From the NCBI GenBank assembly GCA_963693085.1, contig OY856412.1:1065033744-1065097743 (forward strand): a stretch of 64,000 nt of DNA, read 5' to 3'. The notes beneath the pieces were generated by a model. The model saw only the letters and a list, made by a program, of their open reading frames with translations. It did no database searches and had not been told where the DNA came from. Of the stretch, positions 1-10,017 are shown in pieces. Origin of the DNA: Alisma plantago-aquatica (lineage: Eukaryota; Streptophyta; Magnoliopsida; Alismatales; Alismataceae). The position numbers and the translations under genes are program-made. Numbering within the stretch: the first letter of the stretch is position 1; each line of letters begins with the position of its first letter.

Positions 1-1062
1 ATGACCTGTACCAAGGCGTGCTAGAGGAATGGTAGCCTGAGGAGCTGACCATGTGGCCTAAGACCACTTGAGCATGAGACTGCGGTCCTACTGTGTTTAT
101 CGTGTACTGACAAGGAGGGGTGAGGTCGTGGAGTCCGACTCTTCCATTGACCTTTTATGGCACCGGTTATGGGCTTCGCAGCCGAAGGTTGGATTTGAAC
201 GGTACGGTTCACTTCCTCAGGGCATAATGATAAAACTTAATCCAGTCGTTTAGTATTTACTGCATAAGACAAATACGAAACATTGGTTGAGGCCTTGTTT
301 GTGTAGTTACTCTCTTTATGTATTGCAGTTATTCATATGTCTTTCAATGGCAGTAGGATTTGGATATCTTGTCTTGTTAATTATGTTTCACATGTAATAC
401 TTGCATACATCTGGTAATCTTAGATAGCTTTACTTCATAGTCTGTTCTTGATATATCTTTTATCAGATAGCTGCTTGATGTATATGATCTTATGAGGTTT
501 TGGAGTTTTGGCGAGGAGTTATGCCTCCCGTTGGGACAATGTTCAGTTGTCTCACTCCTCCGGTTTGCACCCTTTTTAGGTAGCCGAGCTAGATGTGGTG
601 GTGGTCACGGAGTTGCGGCCGAGCAGCAAGAGGATCAGTAGAAGCCAAGTGTCAGATGTGCTGTTGTTTTGGATGTTTTTGTGATAGAGTCTAGAGTCAT
701 CCATGTACTCTCAGGTCCTTGGCGGTGTTTTGACATTGTTTTACGAGGAACGATCGATGATGTTTGTATATCCTACTGCTGGTCATATGTGGGCCTAATG
801 TGTGTATAACAGGTGATGAACTCATGTGATGGCAAGACAGCTGTTGTTCTAAGTTGTGGATATGTACCCAGGCTTGAATGGATGTGCATAACATGTTTTC
901 TTGCAGGATGTGGACTGGAATGTAATAAGTTTCTCAGTTTATCAGTTTTCCGCAATCAGTTTTAATTAACCAGTGTTTTCGATAATCTATGGTTATGGTG
1001 ATTTTTCACAAGTTTTCGTGTAACACCTCGTTATTTGTGTGATAATGGGATGTGTTTCCACA
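1..1062 (+). repeat. Element A (chromovirus) 5' LTR, right-hand part
   Basis: This is the last 1,062 bases of the 5' LTR of chromovirus A; the LTR begins upstream of the window. It aligns along its whole length with 25,051-26,142, the end of A's 3' LTR. I count roughly 65-70 differences by eye (about 6 percent), and a TA microsatellite is present only in the 3' copy. It ends in TTCCACA and is followed after 5 bases by the primer binding site. No coding function is assigned apart from a short conserved frame near 589-651 (see findings). Confidence 0.9.
509..556 (+). other. Conserved double hairpin in chromovirus LTR leader
   Basis: Two adjacent inverted repeats lie about 500 bases before the primer binding site: one around GAGG..CCTC, and one of the form GACAAT..GTTGTC. 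The same pair, at the same place in the LTR, is seen in A's other LTR (25,558-25,606), in both LTRs of G on the minus strand (45,169-45,217 and 54,743-54,792) and, weaker, at 63,109-63,149. In G the first repeat is the perfect palindrome GAGAGTTATAACTCTC. The conserved position across diverged families suggests a structured leader RNA; its function is unknown. Confidence 0.55.
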
Positions 1063-1067
1063 AGTTT

Positions 1068-1079
1068 TGGTATCAGAGC
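1068..1079 (+). promoter_or_regulatory. Primer binding site of A (tRNA-iMet type)
   Basis: TGGTATCAGAGC lies 5 bases after the LTR end. It is complementary to the 3' end of plant initiator tRNA-Met and is the usual minus-strand primer site for chromoviruses and copia elements. Confidence 0.9.
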
Positions 1080-1187
1080 TTTAGGTTCGCTGAGTCTACA
1101 GGGATTTAGGATTAGGTTGAGTCTGTTCTTATGAGTTTTCCAAGTTTTCTTACAAAATCTTCTGCTCTCAGCGGAAGAAAAGCCAAG

Positions 1188-2256
1188 ATGTCTGGAAACC
1201 ATGAAGAACATGCTCCTGAGCATAGTGATGTTGCATATGTTGATGGAGCAGAAAGACAGGCACATGAAGAGCGGGTGCCTGAGGTCCCCTAACCTGACCC
1301 AGCCATACTTGAACATCCTTCCTACCAGCAGCTTATGGGGCAGATGATGGCAACGATGAATCTCATGGTTGAGCGATTACCAGTGCCTCCTCCGCGAGCA
1401 CAGGTTCCCCATGGAGAAGCATCGGGTATTGGGAAGACCTTCGAGCGGCTTCGCCGAGTCGGAGCTTCGGATTATGCTGGAACGGCTGATCCAGCGGATG
1501 CGGATCTATGGCTGACAAGTCTTGAGAAGGCTTTTCGGATCCTCGACATCCCCGAAGCGGACAAAGTAAAGCATGCTGTCTACCTTTTGAAAGGTAGTGC
1601 TGGTCACTAGTGGACCATTGAGGAAGAGAAGCGGCCTGGTGAGGTGATCTGTTGGGAAGTGTTTTGACGCGAGTTCGTCACCAGATACTTTCCCAAGACG
1701 TATCTAGATGAGAAGATCCGTCAGTTCGAGAGTTTACGACAGGGAACGATGAACATCACTGAGTATGAAGCCAAGTTTATGGATCTGTTGAGGTTTTGTC
1801 CTCGCATGGCGGCGACAGAAGAGGAACGGATCAGACGTTTCGAGAAGGGTCTGAGTGCTGAGCTGACGACACCAGTTTCTGTGTTGGAGAACCGGGAACG
1901 GTTTGCGACATTTGTGGAATCTGTCTGGAGGATTGAACGATCTGTTAAGGAGAAGAGAGAGTCTATGGCTAAGAAGAGACCTGCTCAGTTTTAGGGTCAA
2001 AGGTTTGGTGGCTTCAAGAAGCATAGGTTTTTGGCACCGTCAGTGTTGAGAGGTTCTGGAGGACCGTCTCAGTGGTTTCCAAGTAAAGGAAGAGGTTATG
2101 TTTCTTCACCATCTTAGGCACAAAGTTCGGCTTTTGTGGCAGTGACAGGGCCATCTAGGCCGTGAGTTGATGGTAGAACATGCTATGCCTGCGGTCAGAG
2201 AGACCATATCTTAGTCAGATAGGGCATGTTAAGTCGAGCTGCCCCTACAAAGATGA
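1188..2256 (+). pseudogene. gag: A gag (capsid and zinc knuckle), broken
   Basis: Gag would form the virus-like particle of element A in the cytoplasm. The ATG at 1188 opens a frame that stays in register for about 1 kb but has six stop codons (1290, 1608, 1665, 1992, 2115, 2163). The readable parts match G's gag on the other strand, including blocks such as FRILDIPEADKVKHAVYLLK and ITEYEAKFMDLLRFCPRMAA, typical of the gypsy retrotransposon gag domain. Each of the six stops is explained by one C-to-T or G-to-A change when compared with the expected codon. The zinc knuckle begins at about 2,181 (CYACG) but is split by an insertion of about 20 bases, and similar sequence recurs near 2,294. Non-functional. 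Confidence 0.85.
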
Positions 2257-2461
2257 TGAAGTAACCCAGCAGCCGAGGCAGAACCTTCAGGGGTCAGAGA
2301 GACCATATCTTAGTGGTAGCAAAGGATGAGTATGCGGTCAAGCGTCTCAGGCTGGATCGTCTTCTCAAGGAAGCAGAGGTCGTGGACAGCAAGCAACAGC
2401 TCGATTCTATGCTATGAATCAGCAGGAGGCGATAGTCAACCGGCGAGTAGTGACAAGTCAG

Positions 2462-2686
2462 ATGGAGTTATTTCATTCTGATATGTCTTCTTCTTGATTT
2501 ATATCTGTTTTGGTTGACCCAGGTGCTACACACTCTTTTATCGCTTATAATATGCTTGAGAACTGTCGTTTACCTGTTAGTAGTAAGAAGGATAGCTTGT
2601 TGTTAGAAACCCCTATTGATGGTTCCTCTTTGCTTCGAGAAGAGTGTCCCTCTTGTGTCTTGTCTTCCTCGGGACACCGCATCTAA
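2462..2686 (+). pseudogene. A aspartic protease, broken
   Basis: This retropepsin-like protease would cut the Gag-Pol polyprotein. The motif LVDPGATHSFI, with the catalytic Asp-Pro-Gly-Ala-Thr, is readable and agrees with the protease of element G (LIDPSATHSFI). The segment is in the same frame as the downstream reverse transcriptase. It contains a TGA at 2495 just before the catalytic motif and a TAA at 2684 at the RT boundary; the second stands where G's frame has CAA. It is therefore part of one polyprotein frame with RT, not a separate gene. Confidence 0.8.
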
Positions 2687-4363
2687 GTGGATCTTATACC
2701 ACTTGATATGCATGGTTTCGATGTTATCCTTGGGATGGATACCTTAGAAAGGTATAAGGTTGTTTTGCATTGTGGTACCAAGCAGGTAGTGTTTGATGAT
2801 GCTGGAGAGAAGTGGATCTTCCAAGGAGATAGGAAGATTCTTCCGACGTGTCTGGTATCAGCTATGGTGGCAGATAGGTTGTTGCGACAAGGATGTGAGG
2901 CTTTCCTAGCTCATGTAGTGGATACGGTTGTGGCTTCCAAGGGAAAAGGTCATTGCCTTGAGGAGGTGTCAGTTGTTCGAGAGTTTGCTGACGTGTTTCC
3001 TGAGGAATTTCCTGGTGTTCCCCCACCACGAGAGATTGATTTCGAGATCAATCTGGTACCAGGAACGCAGCCAGTTGCACAGACACCCTATAGAATGGCT
3101 CCAGCAGAGATGGCAGAGTTGAAGAAGCGGTTACAAGAGTTGCTGGACAACAGTTTTATCCGACTGAGTACGTCCCCTTGGGGTGCTCTCGTGTTGTTCG
3201 TTAAGAAGAAGGATGGTTCGATGCGGTTGTGTATAGACTACCAACAGTTGAGCAAGGTCACGATTAAGAATAAGTACCCATTGTCGAGGATAGATGATCT
3301 GTTTGATCAGTTGCGTGGTGTTACAATGTTCTCAAAGATCGATCTACGGTTCGGATATCATCAGTTGAGGATTAAGGCGGATGACATACTAAAGTCAGCT
3401 TTCAGGACAAGGTATGGTCATTATGAGTTTGTGGTTATGCCATTTGGATTAACCAATGCACCTGCTGCTTTCATGGATCTGATGAACAGAGTGTTCCGTC
3501 CGTTCCTAGATCAGTTTGTAGTAGTCTTTATAGATGACATCTTGATCTATAGTCGGGACAGGCTAGAGCATGAGCAACATCTTCATCGAGCGTTGACTCT
3601 TCTTCGCCAGCATCAGTTATATGCTAAGTTCAGTAAGTGTGAGTTCTGGTTGGAAGAGGTGGCTTTCTTGGGTCATGTGATATCTGTTGAAGGAGTCAAA
3701 GTAGATCCGAAGAAGGTGGAATCTGTTGCAGAATGGGAACAACCAAAGATGCTGACAAAAGTTCGTAGTTTCCTTGGTTTAGCAGGATACTACCGGAGGT
3801 TTATCAAGGACTTCAGTGCGATCGTGTTGCCAATGATGAAGTTGAAAAGGAAGGACGTGCCTTTTGTTTGGGATGATCGATGTCAGCAAGCTTTCCAGAG
3901 TTTGAAGGAGAAGCTGACCAGTGCTCCAGTGTTGATCTTGCCAGAACCTGGGAAAGGTTATGTCGTTTTCTGTGATGCTTCCAAGACAGGTTTAGGTTGC
4001 GTGTTGATGCAGGAAGATCGTGTGGTTTCTTTTGCCTCGCGACAGCTCAAGAAGCATGAGGAGAACTATCCGACTCATGATTTGGAGTTGGCAGCAGTGG
4101 TTCATGCGTTAAAAACTTGGAGACACTATCGGTATGGGGAAGCATGTCAGATCTTTACGGATCATAAGAATCTAAAGTATATCTTTACGCAACACGAGCT
4201 GAACATGCGGCAGCGGCGTTGGATGGAGTTGATCAATGATTACAACTGCACTATCGAGTATCATCCCGGTAAGGCGAACGTGGTAGCTGATGCGCTTAGC
4301 AGAAAGTCTTCTTCTCTTTCTTCCAAAAAGGCACAGTTGAATTCTCTGGTATGCCATAAGTGA
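2687..4363 (+). pseudogene. pol: A reverse transcriptase and RNase H, longest open piece of pol
   Basis: This is a 558-codon uninterrupted stretch. It begins at a GTG after an in-frame TAA, so it is a slice of the polyprotein and not a gene with its own start. Order: the end of the protease region ([12 protein letters not shown]), RT with [36 protein letters not shown] and the active site FIDD at residues 281-284 (gypsy form of YxDD), then RNase H with [13 protein letters not shown] and [11 protein letters not shown], ending at [15 protein letters not shown]. All key RT aspartates are present. The stop at 4361 is a TGA where an arginine codon is expected. Family: Ty3/gypsy chromovirus, Tekay/Del-like by its long LTR and chromodomain. 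Confidence 0.92.
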
Positions 4364-4366
4364 GAT

Positions 4367-5686
4367 ATGTTCGTCTCTCTGCGGCAGATGAATGTGCGGA
4401 TGGAAGTTTCTTTGTTGTCTGGTCTTTTTGCACAAATGCAAGTCAAGCCTACGTTGAGACAGCAGATCAAGGATGCACAGCAGACTGATGATGCGGTACA
4501 GTTGATCAGATCAGAGTTTGGCAGCAACAAGCGTGATGGGTTTCATGAGTCTGAGGATGGACTAGTTTGCTATCATGATAGGATGGTGGTTCCAGATGTT
4601 GATGAACTAAGGATGTTGGTGCTTGAGGAAGCACACACATTGATGTATGATATGCATCCAGGTGTAACCAAGATGCATCATAGTCTGAAGGACTTGTATT
4701 GGTGGCCCGATCTAAAGAGAGATATAGCTGAGTTCGTGGGAAGATGTGCGGTTTGTCAGCAAGTGAAGGTTGAGCATCAGAAGTCGGAAGGTACGCTGCA
4801 GCCTTTGCCGATACCGCAGTGGAAATGGGATCATATAACCATGGATTTCGTAGTTGGTCTACCCAAGACAACTAGGAACCATGATTCCATTTGGGTGATA
4901 GTGGACAAATTGACGAAGTCTGCCCATTTCCTGCCTGTGAAGATGACGTATACAGCTGAGAAACTCGCTAGAGTGTACGTGGATGAGATAGTACGTTTGC
5001 ATGGTGTGCCAGCGACGATAGTTTCTGACAGAGGTCCTCAGTTCACAAGTCGTTTTTGGGAGCAGTTGCACAAAGCGTTGGGAACGCAGTTGAGGTTCAA
5101 TACCGCCTTCCACCCGCAGACAGATGGACAGTCTGAGAGGACTATTTAGATTCTGGAGGATCTTCTTCAAGCTTGTGTTTTGCAGTTTCTAGGCTGCTGG
5201 GATGTACATCTGAGTTTGATAGAGTTTTCTTACTACAACAGTTATCAGTGGAGCATCGACATGGCTCCTTATGAAGCTTTGTATGGAAGGAAGTGTAGAT
5301 CTCCTTTGTGTTGGTATGAGTCTGGTGAGTATCAGCTTTTGGGTCCTGAGTTAGTTCAGCAGACAACATATAAGATCAAAGTGATACAGCAACAGTTGAA
5401 AGTGGCACAGGACAGGAAGAAGTCTTATGCGGACAATCACCGACGACCTTTGGAGTTCTAGGTAGGAGTCAAAGTATATCTTAAAGTCTCGCCGTGGAAA
5501 GGTGTGTTGAGGTTTGGTCGGAAGGGTAAGTTGGCACCCAGATATATGGGGCCTTACCCAGTCATAGCACGTGTTGTCAAGGTAGCTTACGAGATAGAGC
5601 TGCCTCCAGAGTTGCACAGGTTACATCCAGTGTTTCATGTCAGTATGTTGAAGAAAAGTCATCCGGATTCAGGAACAGTGATATAG
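4367..5686 (+). pseudogene. A integrase, broken
   Basis: Integrase would insert the cDNA into chromosomes. The frame continues directly from the RT piece. It reads an HHCC zinc-binding module (HPGVTKMHHSLKDLYWWPDL .. CAVCQQVK), then the catalytic core with DFVVGLPK, IVDKLTKSAHFLPVK, IVSDRGPQFTS and HPQTDGQSERT, so the D, D and E positions are visible. It is interrupted by TAG at 5147, 5459 and 5684; each stands where the reading frame of G or the family pattern expects CAG. The C-terminal GPYPVIARV .. HPVFHVSMLKK block is the GPY/F module. No frameshift occurs across the whole segment. Confidence 0.9.
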
Positions 5687-5713
5687 CCAGTTGAAGTTGA
5701 ACTTGATGAAGAT

Positions 5714-5905
5714 GTGACCTATGAGGAAGGTTATGTGGCGATTCTTGACAAAAGAATCAAAAAGATAAAAAGGAAAGACCTGGTTCTTGTGAAAGTTCTG
5801 TGGCAGTGTTGTGGCGTTAAGGAAGCCACATGGGAGCTTGAGGAAGAGATGAGGAGGAAGTATCCCTCGCTTTTCTCTTCGGATTTCGGGGACAAAATCC
5901 CTTAA
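5714..5905 (+). pseudogene. A chromodomain at the integrase C terminus
   Basis: The end of the pol frame reads VTYEEGYVAILDKRIKKIKR then VLVKVLWQCCGVKEATWELE and stops at 5903-5905. This matches the integrase-linked chromodomain that defines chromoviruses and targets insertion through chromatin marks. It follows the TAG at 5684 in frame, so it was once fused to integrase. The aligned domain in G (49,547-49,882) has the same ending pattern, with a WELEEEM motif. Confidence 0.88.
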
Positions 5906-5917
5906 AGGGGGTTAGAT
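5904..5917 (+). promoter_or_regulatory. Polypurine tract of A
   Basis: A purine run AAAGGGGGTTAGAT directly abuts the TGTAAGGACC start of the 3' LTR. It is the expected plus-strand primer site. Confidence 0.8.
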
Positions 5918-6472
5918 TGTAAGGACCCTGACCTTCGTTTAGGGCTTACCCTGTTTGCTTTGCTTAACCCTGGTATTTTGATGCCTGCTAATCATCTTTA
6001 GTGGTGATTAGGGTTTGGTTGTGCTTTGTTGAGAGTTGGAGGTGCTACTTGCAAATAACCCAAGTTTAGGGTTTTGTGTGCAAGTTTCCCACCTTGTGAG
6101 GTGTTCCCCTCTCTCTTTGCTTCCTCTAGGGTTGAGAGGAAAGCTTGGGCTTGTTGTTTGAGCTCTTTGGGCCTTGGTTGAACTTGTTTGGGCCTTAAGG
6201 TGCCTTGTTTGGGCTTGGTTGGGCCTTGTATCGGCCTAGTGAGGTGTGTGTTGACCTAGGGTGTTTGTGTCAGCCAACAAGGAGGTGTGTCTCCCTAGTG
6301 CAATCTTGGTGTGTCGCCCATGGTGCTTGGTCTTGTTTGGTGGACACTTGGTGCATGCTTTGGACAAGTGTCTTATGGCTTGCTAGTGTGGTGGCTTGAA
6401 CTCTAGGACAAGTGTTCCTTGGGTGGACGACACCTAGCATGGACCAACCTTGTTTTCTCCTCCCTTTCTTTC

Positions 6473-6479
6473 TATAAAG
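6473..6479 (+). promoter_or_regulatory. Probable TATA box of A's 3' LTR
   Basis: TATAAAG lies about 555 bases into the LTR inside CTTTCTATAAAG. A long leader would follow. The position is comparable to the TATA-like palindrome in G's LTR, about 690 bases in. Confidence 0.5.
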
Positions 6480-6544
6480 ATGGTTCCTTCCTTAGCTTAA
6501 GGCCCCTTTGGTTCCTCTCCCTCTTGTGCACGACACACTCCCTC

Positions 6545-6676
6545 CTTTCCTTGCTTGGAGGTCGACACACCCTTGGAGAAGAAGAGTGGTGGTCGATACA
6601 TCCTTAAAGGAGTAGCTTGGAGGTCGACACCCCCCTTGGAGGAGCTTTGGTGGTCGATATCCCTTGAAGCTTGGAG
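6545..6676 (+). repeat. Short direct-repeat array in A's LTR (period about 31)
   Basis: Four diverged units of about 30 bases follow one another, each with GGTCGAYA and CCTTGRAG-like words, and alternating GGAGGTCGACAC with GTGGTCGATA. The array lies just downstream of the probable TATA box, hence in the transcribed leader. Confidence 0.7.
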
Positions 6677-6681
6677 CTCTT

Positions 6682-6965
6682 TGTTGGGTTTTAGGGGAGA
6701 CAGAGAAGGCAGCGGAAACAAAAAAAATTTCTCCCCCAACCCATACCGAGGAAACGCGTCAACGTCTATATAATAGGAAAGGATGGTTTGTGGAATCATA
6801 CCTTGTCCCGAGGCTTGCTCGGCGACAATACCTCACGCAATGTGTGGTCTTCAACTCCGGTCTTGGACGGTGTCTGTGCAGCTCCTGGTCGCACCGGGAC
6901 TGACTCCTCCTCCTCCTACCGGACTGTCGGATGACAGTTGTCCTCCTGAGCGGCAGTGTCCTCCC
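6682..6965 (-). repeat. B 3' LTR, outer 284 bases (split by C)
   Basis: It matches 20,887-21,170, also 284 bases, with about 7 differences. The last five bases, CTCCC (6,961-6,965), are the target duplicated when C inserted. Confidence 0.93.
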
Positions 6966-7307
6966 TGTTGGATAAATTGGATATTATGATAAATCCCTTT
7001 GTTTCGATTATGACAAACATTTCATTCTTATTAATCTAACGAGCTACTTAAGTGTGCAGGAACAAGGTGATGACAAAGTTCTAGGGAATCCTTACGCTTG
7101 AATATTTATAAATGTCATGCAATGTAATCATATGTAAACTTGTACAAATATATAATGTACAAGTACTTAGACTTCATGTAAATCAAGCATTAGATCTCCC
7201 TAGCTAAACACTACACTTAGTTAGGACATCTCCTTCTAATATGATCACATAATGCACACTCTTGCACTCACTTAGTATCTTAATTGAAAGATTGAAAACA
7301 GAGTCAA

Positions 7308-7492
7308 TCTCGGTCGACCACACTCCTCGACCGAGACACTCTCGGTCGACAAACTTCTCGACCGAGATTGACCAAAAGTAGTCGTTAGACACAGCAGTTG
7401 ACAGTTGCAAATAAACGTTAATCCAGAGAGCCTGTCGGTCGAAAAATCCTCGACCGACCAGGCATCTCGGTCGACAAGTCCTCGACCGAGAT
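7308..7492. repeat. CGGTCGA/TCGACCG palindrome array (U3 of C)
   Basis: Four inverted repeats lie at 7,308-7,336, 7,341-7,367, 7,433-7,460 and 7,464-7,492. Each has arms of the form YCGGTCGA and TCGACCGR around a variable spacer of about 9 bases. The arms are constant and the spacers are not, so the pairing itself seems to be what is kept. The array ends about 135 bases upstream of the TATA box. An identical copy lies in the 3' LTR at about 13,220-13,404. Confidence 0.9.
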
Positions 7493-7626
7493 GGTCTCTG
7501 ACAGCAACTGCAGAATTAATTAACTAGCCGTTGCTAATGCGCCTAACTTATTCCTAACGGCTAGTTAAGCACTAGGAATCCCCTAGAAGTTGTCTAGAAC
7601 GTCCTTAAGCATACTTAGGCCATTCC

Positions 7627-7634
7627 TATAAATA
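7627..7634 (+). promoter_or_regulatory. TATA box of C 5' LTR
   Basis: TATAAATA inside the small palindrome CCTATAAATAGG. The copy in the 3' LTR is at 13,539-13,546. Confidence 0.75.
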
Positions 7635-8376
7635 GGACAAGTCATAGGACACTAAAAAAGTACTTACATATACTCAATTGTGCAATCTTTGAGCATACAC
7701 TACATTGGCAATCTGTTTAGAGCAATTGTGAAATTCCCACACTTGTTATACATTCACATTGCTACCATTTCGTGTCCTATAGACTAGGATCTCCTACACA
7801 TAATAATCACATTGATATATATCTTGGTTGGGAGATCCAAACGCTTGATATAGGAAAATCAAGCCTTGTGCTTACAACGGTATTGTAATTTCTGTATTTC
7901 TTTCTTGTTCCTATTTATTCCTTGTACTCTCCTTGCTACTCCTAGGGTTGGAGGCTGCGGATTGGAGAGAGTGGACTTCTCAGGTGGAGAAGGGGACTTC
8001 AAGCTACTTCAAGAAGGCTATCGCACGGGAAGCTACTTCAGTAGGCTGGTGCAACGGGTGTTGGTGCATCTACCTCAAGGGAAGGCTGCTTCGAGTTGGG
8101 CGATTACTTCTAGGTGAAGGCTGCTTGAAGGGTTTAGGGAAAAGAAATGTATTTTATGTAAAATCCTTGTGAGGTAATAAAATAATTTCTTTTCAAATCC
8201 CGGTTGGGTAAGCAACCGGGTAGTGGACTGACTACCTTAGTATTTGCTAAGGCTAGGAACCACTCTAAACCCTTGTGTCTCTTTGTCCAATCTTTCTTTG
8301 TGGTTGCTTGAGTTTAAATTATTTTAAAATCTCAAAAAAAAAAACTCTATTCACCCCCCCTCTAGAGGTTTTCAAT

Positions 8377-8388
8377 TGGTATCAGAGC
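8377..8388 (+). promoter_or_regulatory. Primer binding site of C (tRNA-iMet)
   Basis: TGGTATCAGAGC begins 2 bases after the LTR end (TTTTCA at 8,369-8,374). It is complementary to the initiator tRNA-Met 3' end. Confidence 0.92.
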
Positions 8389-8461
8389 AGGCTTCAAGGA
8401 GCCCTAACAAGGTCTTGAAGAGATAAAGGGAGGAGGTGACTACAACCACAAGAAAAGGAGC

Positions 8462-9376
8462 ATGGACCAATGTGCGACAAGTTGCAATTGGTGCTTAGGA
8501 ACAAAGCACTCTACTTCTAAATGTCCATGGAGGTCAAATAAAGAATGTTTCGTTGCTACAGTAAGTGAGGAAGAAGAAGAAGAGGTAAGCTTGCTTGATT
8601 TACCTAAAGAAGAGTTAGTTACTATTATTGAAGAAACACATAATAAATATGTTGAATACAAAAAGAAATTAAAGAAATCAAATAAAGAAAATGATGATCT
8701 AAATGCTAGACTTCTTGAGCTTACATCCGAAAATGACGATTTATATGCTAAATTGAATACTCTTGGTTTTGAAAAAGATAGCATTATGTCTGACAATCGT
8801 ACTTTGAAATCATCTCTAAGTAATAGTGAAGTGAAAATTTTTACTCTAGAAACAAACTATGATCTTCTATGTCAAGAAAAAGCTGAATTGCTTACAAAAT
8901 TAAATGATTTTCAAAAACAACCTATATTGTGCAATCATGTAGATTATGACAATATAGTGAAAGAAAGAAATATACTATCATCCAATCTAGACCAAGCAAA
9001 ATTAGATATCAAGAAAAGAATGGATGAGATCGTTAAGTTACAACAAGAAGTTAGTAAGTTAAGCAACAATGGAATCCTTGATAGAATATTAGAAAATTCC
9101 TATCATCAAATAGGGAGAAGAGGACTAGGTTATAAGCCTAATGAGAAATCCCATAAACAACCTAGAAGAACACAAGCGAGTCAATCCGCTTATATACCTA
9201 GAGGCACAAAAATGTATATACCCAAGAATAACCTAGATCAAAACTATAGAAAAAGGCTTGAGGTTGATTCAATTTGTTGTCATTATTGCTCACGCCTTGG
9301 ACATTATTCTTTTTCATGCCCATACAAGAAAAAACATGTCGAAATGGTATGGGTTCCAAAAACCCAAACTAAATAG
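8462..9376 (+). CDS. C ORF1: C-terminal half of Sirevirus-type gag, intact
   Basis: A 304-aa open frame whose ATG lies 88 bases after the LTR. Residues 8-21 form a zinc knuckle (C8, C11, H16, C21); residues 35-41 are SEEEEEE; residues about 45-200 are Lys/Glu/Leu-rich and look like a long coiled coil. A GLGY motif follows, then a second zinc knuckle (C273, C276, H281, C286) and an ending with WVPK. This order matches the C-terminal part of Sirevirus gag as I know the family. The N-terminal UBN2-type capsid part, readable in D, is absent, and no protease or pol follows. It may bind element RNA or co-assemble with an intact Gag supplied in trans; that role is inferred. The frame is undamaged, consistent with recent mobility. 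Confidence 0.85.
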   Translation: MDQCATSCNWCLGTKHSTSKCPWRSNKECFVATVSEEEEEEVSLLDLPKEELVTIIEETHNKYVEYKKKLKKSNKENDDLNARLLELTSENDDLYAKLNTLGFEKDSIMSDNRTLKSSLSNSEVKIFTLETNYDLLCQEKAELLTKLNDFQKQPILCNHVDYDNIVKERNILSSNLDQAKLDIKKRMDEIVKLQQEVSKLSNNGILDRILENSYHQIGRRGLGYKPNEKSHKQPRRTQASQSAYIPRGTKMYIPKNNLDQNYRKRLEVDSICCHYCSRLGHYSFSCPYKKKHVEMVWVPKTQTK

Positions 9377-10017
9377 GTTCGACTAAGTTGAGATATGACC
9401 ATAGACCTTAATTTGTATATCCTTATGTCTATCTCAACTTAACATTTAGGGATAACAAATCTTTACATTGTATGTGAAAATTATTCTTGAAAGATTCTAT
9501 TTAATCATTTTCAGAAATACTTGCAATGAATAAAACGTTTCAAATAAATTTTTGTGTATGCTTTTATATTTTAGTCTATCCAAAGTAATCTGAAATTCAT
9601 GAATGGATATTATTCTTGAATATGCTTCACCATATTTGATGTCCTTATTAAGCTCTCATAATTAGTACACTTTAATGTGTCTCAAATTGATATTTGCAAG
9701 CTATCTGCAGAACTCATACTTCGCATATGAATGATTCATACTGGAAACCTGCAAAATATGCCTCTTGGTTAAAATAAAATTTGACCAAGGGGCGCTATGG
9801 TCGTAATCAAGGGCGACCTAAAATAAACTTTGATTGTTTATTTGAACATTATTTTATTGAACTTTATCTTAGCATATTTTTAAATCAAAACGTCAAATCA
9901 TTTGTGGTAATTAGAAGCCTTAAATATTATTACTCCCTTGGAATATACATATGCTCTACAAAAATGTTCTATGATTTGCATTAAGATTCAGCCAAAAATT
10001 GAACTCAGAAAGTTAGT
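9377..10017 (+). other. Non-coding spacer of C
   Basis: AT-rich sequence between ORF1 and the palindrome array; no pol remnant is recognisable. This is where protease to RNase H would lie in a full Sirevirus, so the deletion that created C falls here. Confidence 0.6.

Larger units (their letters stand above)
5918..6681 (+). repeat. A 3' LTR, first part (interrupted by element B)
   Basis: The LTR starts TGTAAGGACCCTGACC after the polypurine tract. It runs to the CTCTT target-site copy at 6,677-6,681, where element B is inserted, and resumes at 23,140. Rejoined it would be about 3,767 bases, in the long range usual for Tekay/Del chromoviruses. G's LTR starts in the same style (TGTAACNTCCCTGACC). 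A T/G-rich stretch at 6,140-6,400 repeats TTGGGCCTTG-like words. Confidence 0.9.
6966..8374 (+). repeat. C 5' LTR
   Basis: 1,409 bases, practically identical to 12,878-14,286. It contains the palindrome array 7,308-7,492 and a TATA box at 7,627. The 3' part contains GGTAGTGGACTGACT and AACCACTCTA, words also present on the minus strand of D's LTR near 40,440-40,500. The predicted transcript would start about 30 bases after the TATA box. Short open frames in it repeat exactly in both LTR copies and have no recognisable product. Confidence 0.95.

Noticed and set aside
7204..8172. Frames of 68, 83 and 79 codons repeated exactly at 13,116-14,084
   Set aside because: They are within the two near-identical LTRs of C; repetition reflects recent insertion, not conservation.
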